Of a stretch of 7,831 bases of DNA, positions 6,153-7,831 are shown in pieces. How positions within the stretch are numbered: the first letter of the stretch is position 1; each line of letters begins with the position of its first letter. The notes under the pieces were generated by a model that did not search any database, had not been told where the DNA came from, and saw nothing but the letters and a program-made list of their open reading frames with translations. Origin of the DNA: Desulfotomaculaceae bacterium. GTDB lineage: Bacteria; Bacillota; Desulfotomaculia; Desulfotomaculales; Pelotomaculaceae. The DNA lies in contig JAQVLS010000066.1 of NCBI GenBank assembly GCA_028704035.1, forward strand, positions 1 to 7,831, given 5' to 3'. The position numbers and the translations under genes were made by a program.

Positions 6153-6602
6153 ATGCAGTTAATAAACCAGATGAGGCTTGAGTTTCTAAGCATACCGGCC
6201 AATGTGGCCTTTGCCCGGGTGACGGTAGCTGCTTTTGCCTCCCAGCTTGATTTCACGCTGGCCGATTTGGAAGAAATAAAGGTGGCCGTGTCGGAGGCCG
6301 TAGGCAATGCAATTATTCACGGTTATGAGCATGTGCCTGACCGTTTTGTAAAAGTGTATGCCGCGCTGACGCTGGATACTTTGGAAATGAGAGTAGAAGA
6401 CGACGGTAAAGGTATTGAGGACATAGAAAAGGCGCTCCAACCGGCATTTTCCACAGATGCGGAACGCCTGGGTCTTGGTTTTGTCTTTATGCAGTCTTTT
6501 ATGGAAAATTTTCGGGTTGAGTCAACAATGGGACGTGGCACCACGGTTATTATGAGTAAGAGCACAGGCAACAGTATGGCCCGGGCCAGTGAGGTAACAT
6601 AG
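6153..6602 (+). CDS. spoIIAB: Anti-sigma F factor / serine kinase SpoIIAB
   Basis: GHKL-family (HATPase) protein of 149 residues (B. subtilis 146). It holds SigF inactive as an ATP-bound dimer and phosphorylates SpoIIAA. Visible motifs: FARVTV with Arg22 (B. subtilis Arg20, which contacts both partners); N box EAVGNAIIHGY at residues 48-58, with Glu48 and Asn52; G1 box DDGKGI at 83-88; GLGF at 107-110; GRGT at 127-130. The frame is open further upstream to an ATG at 6096, inside spoIIAA. I choose 6153 because GGGAGG (6139-6144) lies 8 nt before it, the protein then begins MQLINQMRLEF as in the family, and the longer form would add an unrelated basic stretch. An 84-nt gap separates it from sigF. 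Confidence 0.96.
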   Translation: MQLINQMRLEFLSIPANVAFARVTVAAFASQLDFTLADLEEIKVAVSEAVGNAIIHGYEHVPDRFVKVYAALTLDTLEMRVEDDGKGIEDIEKALQPAFSTDAERLGLGFVFMQSFMENFRVESTMGRGTTVIMSKSTGNSMARASEVT

Positions 6603-6686
6603 ACCATAGGCAGTGAAACGCTATTGCTTGCCGGACCCATTTAGAAAATTTAGCAATTTTTTGAGTTACGGACAGGAGATGGATAT
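6603..6686 (+). other. Unusually long spoIIAB-sigF spacer
   Basis: 84 nt without an open frame, compared with close packing of these genes in Bacillus. It holds an AT-rich inverted repeat AAAATT-TAGC-AATTTT (6645-6660) followed by TT. It ends with the sigF ribosome binding site AGGAG (6674-6678), 8 nt before the ATG. No in-frame upstream start exists for sigF because a TAG lies at 6651-6653. The repeat could attenuate or stabilise the message. No convincing promoter is seen. Confidence 0.4.
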
Positions 6687-7463
6687 ATGAGCAGCAGGTT
6701 GGTTGATATGAACCTGCCCCGCTTTCCACTGTTGAAGGATAAAGAGATACGCGAATTGCTGATCAGGTCAAAAGCTGGTGACAGTTTTGCCCGGGATAGA
6801 CTAGTTAACTGCAACTTGAAACTGGTGTTTAATATCGTGCGGCGTTTTCAGAACAGGGGCCACGAGCTGGAGGATTTATTTCAAATTGGTTGTATCGGCT
6901 TGATGAAAGCTATCGATAAATTTGATCTCAGTTATGAGGTCAAGTTTTCCACCTACGCCGTCCCGATGATCGTAGGTGAGATCAGAAGGTTTCTGAGAGA
7001 TGACAGCCCGGTTAAAGTAAGCCGGTCTGTTAAGGAAACCGCCTATAAGATACAGCAGATAAGGGAGTTGTTGACAGCGCGTCTGGGCAGAGAGCCTTCG
7101 ATCAGTGAAGTAGCGTCTGAACTGGGTTTGTCCAGGGAAGAAGTTGTAAACGCCATGGGAGCCATCCAGTCTCCAACCTCCATATATGAAACGCTGCACC
7201 AGGAGGACGGGGATCCGATCTACTTGCTTGATCAGCTAAAAGGTAAAGAAAATGGAGATGTGCTGTGGCTGGAAAAACTCTCTGTCAAGGAACTCTTAAA
7301 TAACCTGCCGGAAAGGGACAGAAATATAATATCCTGGCGTTTTTTTGAGGATAAAACGCAGTCAGAGATCGCCAGCAGGCTCGGTTTGTCACAGGTTCAG
7401 GTCTCCCGTCTGGAAAGGCAGGCCTTAAAAAAGCTGAAAGATTTGCTTGGCGGCAGTGCTTAA
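6687..7463 (+). CDS. sigF: RNA polymerase sporulation sigma factor SigF
   Basis: First forespore-specific sigma factor (spoIIAC), 258 residues (B. subtilis 255), of the sigma-70 SigB/SigF/SigG group. Region 2 covers about residues 37-106, with core-binding LVNCNLKLVFNIVRRF and ELEDLFQIGCIGLMKAIDKFD, and region 2.4 around KFSTYAVPMIVGEIRRFLRDD. Region 3 is about 115-185 and includes the SigF-like string SPTSIYETLHQEDGDPIYLL. Region 4 is about 203-252, with the helix-turn-helix TQSEIASRLGLSQVQVSRLERQ. Held by SpoIIAB and released by SpoIIAA. It differs from SigG, which usually lies beside sigE. The ATG start has AGGAG 8 nt upstream. It is the last gene of the operon; a terminator follows within 20 nt. 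Confidence 0.96.
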   Translation: MSSRLVDMNLPRFPLLKDKEIRELLIRSKAGDSFARDRLVNCNLKLVFNIVRRFQNRGHELEDLFQIGCIGLMKAIDKFDLSYEVKFSTYAVPMIVGEIRRFLRDDSPVKVSRSVKETAYKIQQIRELLTARLGREPSISEVASELGLSREEVVNAMGAIQSPTSIYETLHQEDGDPIYLLDQLKGKENGDVLWLEKLSVKELLNNLPERDRNIISWRFFEDKTQSEIASRLGLSQVQVSRLERQALKKLKDLLGGSA

Positions 7464-7479
7464 ACTTGCAAATTGACAT

Positions 7480-7500
7480 GGATCGGCAGATCCTTTTTTT
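7480..7500 (+). terminator. Intrinsic terminator of the spoIIA operon
   Basis: GGATC (7480-7484), loop GGCA and GATCC (7489-7493) are followed directly by seven T. The stem is short (5 bp) but the T run is classical. It lies 16 nt after the sigF stop, which suggests that the spoIIA transcript ends here and that the next gene has its own promoter. Confidence 0.75.
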
Positions 7501-7522
7501 GTTTATTCCGTATGTACTGTTT

Positions 7523-7551
7523 GCATAAAAAACATTTATTTACACATAATA
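7523..7551 (+). promoter_or_regulatory. Putative forespore (SigG/SigF-type) promoter of the dodecin gene
   Basis: GCATA (7523-7527), a 17-nt spacer, then CATAATA (7545-7551). Both elements match the Bacillus SigG consensus. The spacing and the -10 element are identical to those before dacF. The predicted transcription start near 7558 leaves about 29 nt before the GTG, again as at dacF. No SigA promoter of similar quality is visible between the sigF terminator and this gene. Confidence 0.6.
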
Positions 7552-7586
7552 CAAATTGCTAAAAAATAAAAAGGGGGGTAAAAGCT

Positions 7587-7781
7587 GTGTATGTTAAAGT
7601 ATCCGAAATGGTGGGAGGCTCGGCTGACAGTTGGAAGGGAGCCGTCCAATCAGCCATAACAGAGGCTTCAAGAACAATGAATAATATTGTTGCCGTGGAA
7701 ATAGTGAATTTCACAGCTAATGTTGAAGACGGTCGTCTGGTTGAGTATAAGGCAAATGTTAAAATAGCCCACACTGAGTAA
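7587..7781 (+). CDS. Dodecin-family small protein lacking the flavin-stacking Trp
   Basis: Small cytosolic protein of 64 residues. It matches dodecins along its whole length: an opening beta strand (MYVKVSEMVGGSADSW), one helix (about residues 14-31) and two strands (35-46 and 50-61, ending EYKANVKIA). Dodecins assemble into hollow 12-mers that store flavins. Aligned without gaps to the Halobacterium protein, the flavin-stacking Trp36 is Ala36 and the flavin-contacting Gln55 is Lys55. Flavin binding is therefore doubtful, and this may be one of the non-canonical dodecin-like proteins of Firmicutes. The GTG start is supported by the G-rich site AGGGGGGT (7572-7579), 7 nt upstream; an ATG at 7591 is out of frame. 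Monocistronic: a forespore-type promoter before it and a strong terminator after it. The ligand is unknown. Confidence 0.85.
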   Translation: MYVKVSEMVGGSADSWKGAVQSAITEASRTMNNIVAVEIVNFTANVEDGRLVEYKANVKIAHTE

Positions 7782-7788
7782 CACATCG

Positions 7789-7811
7789 GGACACCTGCAG
7801 GTGTCCTTTTT
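7789..7811 (+). terminator. Strong intrinsic terminator of the dodecin gene
   Basis: GGACACCTGCAGGTGTCC is a perfect 18-base palindrome (9-base arms) followed by five T. It starts 8 nt after the stop codon. After it the last 20 bases hold only a direct repeat of TGTATAA. Confidence 0.85.
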
Positions 7812-7831
7812 GTATAACGCTGTATAAACAG

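Noticed and set aside
6096..6155. An earlier ATG at 6096 that would extend SpoIIAB by 19 residues.
   Set aside because: It lies inside spoIIAA without a good ribosome binding site, and the extra residues do not resemble SpoIIAB. The ATG at 6153 has a well-placed GGGAGG and gives the family's normal N terminus.
7811..7827. Direct repeat of TGTATAA near the right edge; GTATA at 7812 could be another forespore -35 box.
   Set aside because: A -10 box with 17-nt spacing would fall beyond the window end, so it cannot be tested here.
1..7831. CRISPR arrays, tRNA or rRNA genes, insertion sequences, or a defence or toxin system.
   Set aside because: No regularly spaced repeats, cloverleaf, rRNA-like segment or transposase was seen. 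XerD here is the housekeeping recombinase in its conserved context, not an integrase of a mobile element.

Overview
The window reads as a chromosomal segment of a Gram-positive, endospore-forming bacterium. It carries the spoIIA operon (spoIIAA, spoIIAB, sigF), preceded by dacF, deoB and xerD in the order known from Bacillus subtilis. Strong AGGAGG-type ribosome binding sites, frequent GTG/TTG starts, fairly GC-rich genes and a pyrimidine-nucleoside phosphorylase between deoB and dacF suggest a Clostridia lineage of the Peptococcaceae/Desulfotomaculum-Pelotomaculum type. That placement is an inference from gene order and style, not from a marker gene. All supported genes are on the + strand.

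Layout. Bases 1-634 hold the 3' part (or all) of an AT-richer gene for a protein with a fibronectin-III-like module and a basic tail, closed by a perfect 26-base palindrome (709-734). Next come xerD (756-1640), deoB (1687-2862) and a pyrimidine-nucleoside phosphorylase gene (2930-4243), with gaps of 46 and 67 nt and no convincing internal terminator, so they are probably one transcript. It ends at a 16-bp hairpin (4293-4328). dacF (4405-5589) follows with its own forespore-type promoter and a signal peptide. A 211-nt gap with three hairpins separates it from spoIIAA (5801-6139), spoIIAB (6153-6602) and sigF (6687-7463). After a terminator comes a short dodecin-family gene (7587-7781), again with a forespore-type promoter and a strong terminator.

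How the genes work together. XerD resolves chromosome dimers. The phosphorylase and DeoB form a two-step salvage/catabolic route from pyrimidine nucleosides to (deoxy)ribose-5-phosphate. SpoIIAA, SpoIIAB and SigF are the anti-anti-sigma, anti-sigma kinase and sigma factor that switch on forespore transcription. DacF is a D,D-carboxypeptidase that trims spore peptidoglycan. Promoter-like sequences before dacF (GTATA-N17-CATAATA) and before the dodecin gene (GCATA-N17-CATAATA) have the same spacing and an identical -10 element. This puts the dodecin gene in the predicted forespore regulon.

Most of the window is a conserved core sporulation locus, not a new system. The most interesting part is the dodecin-like gene next to sigF: it has a putative SigG/SigF promoter and lacks the residues that normally stack on and contact flavin in dodecins.
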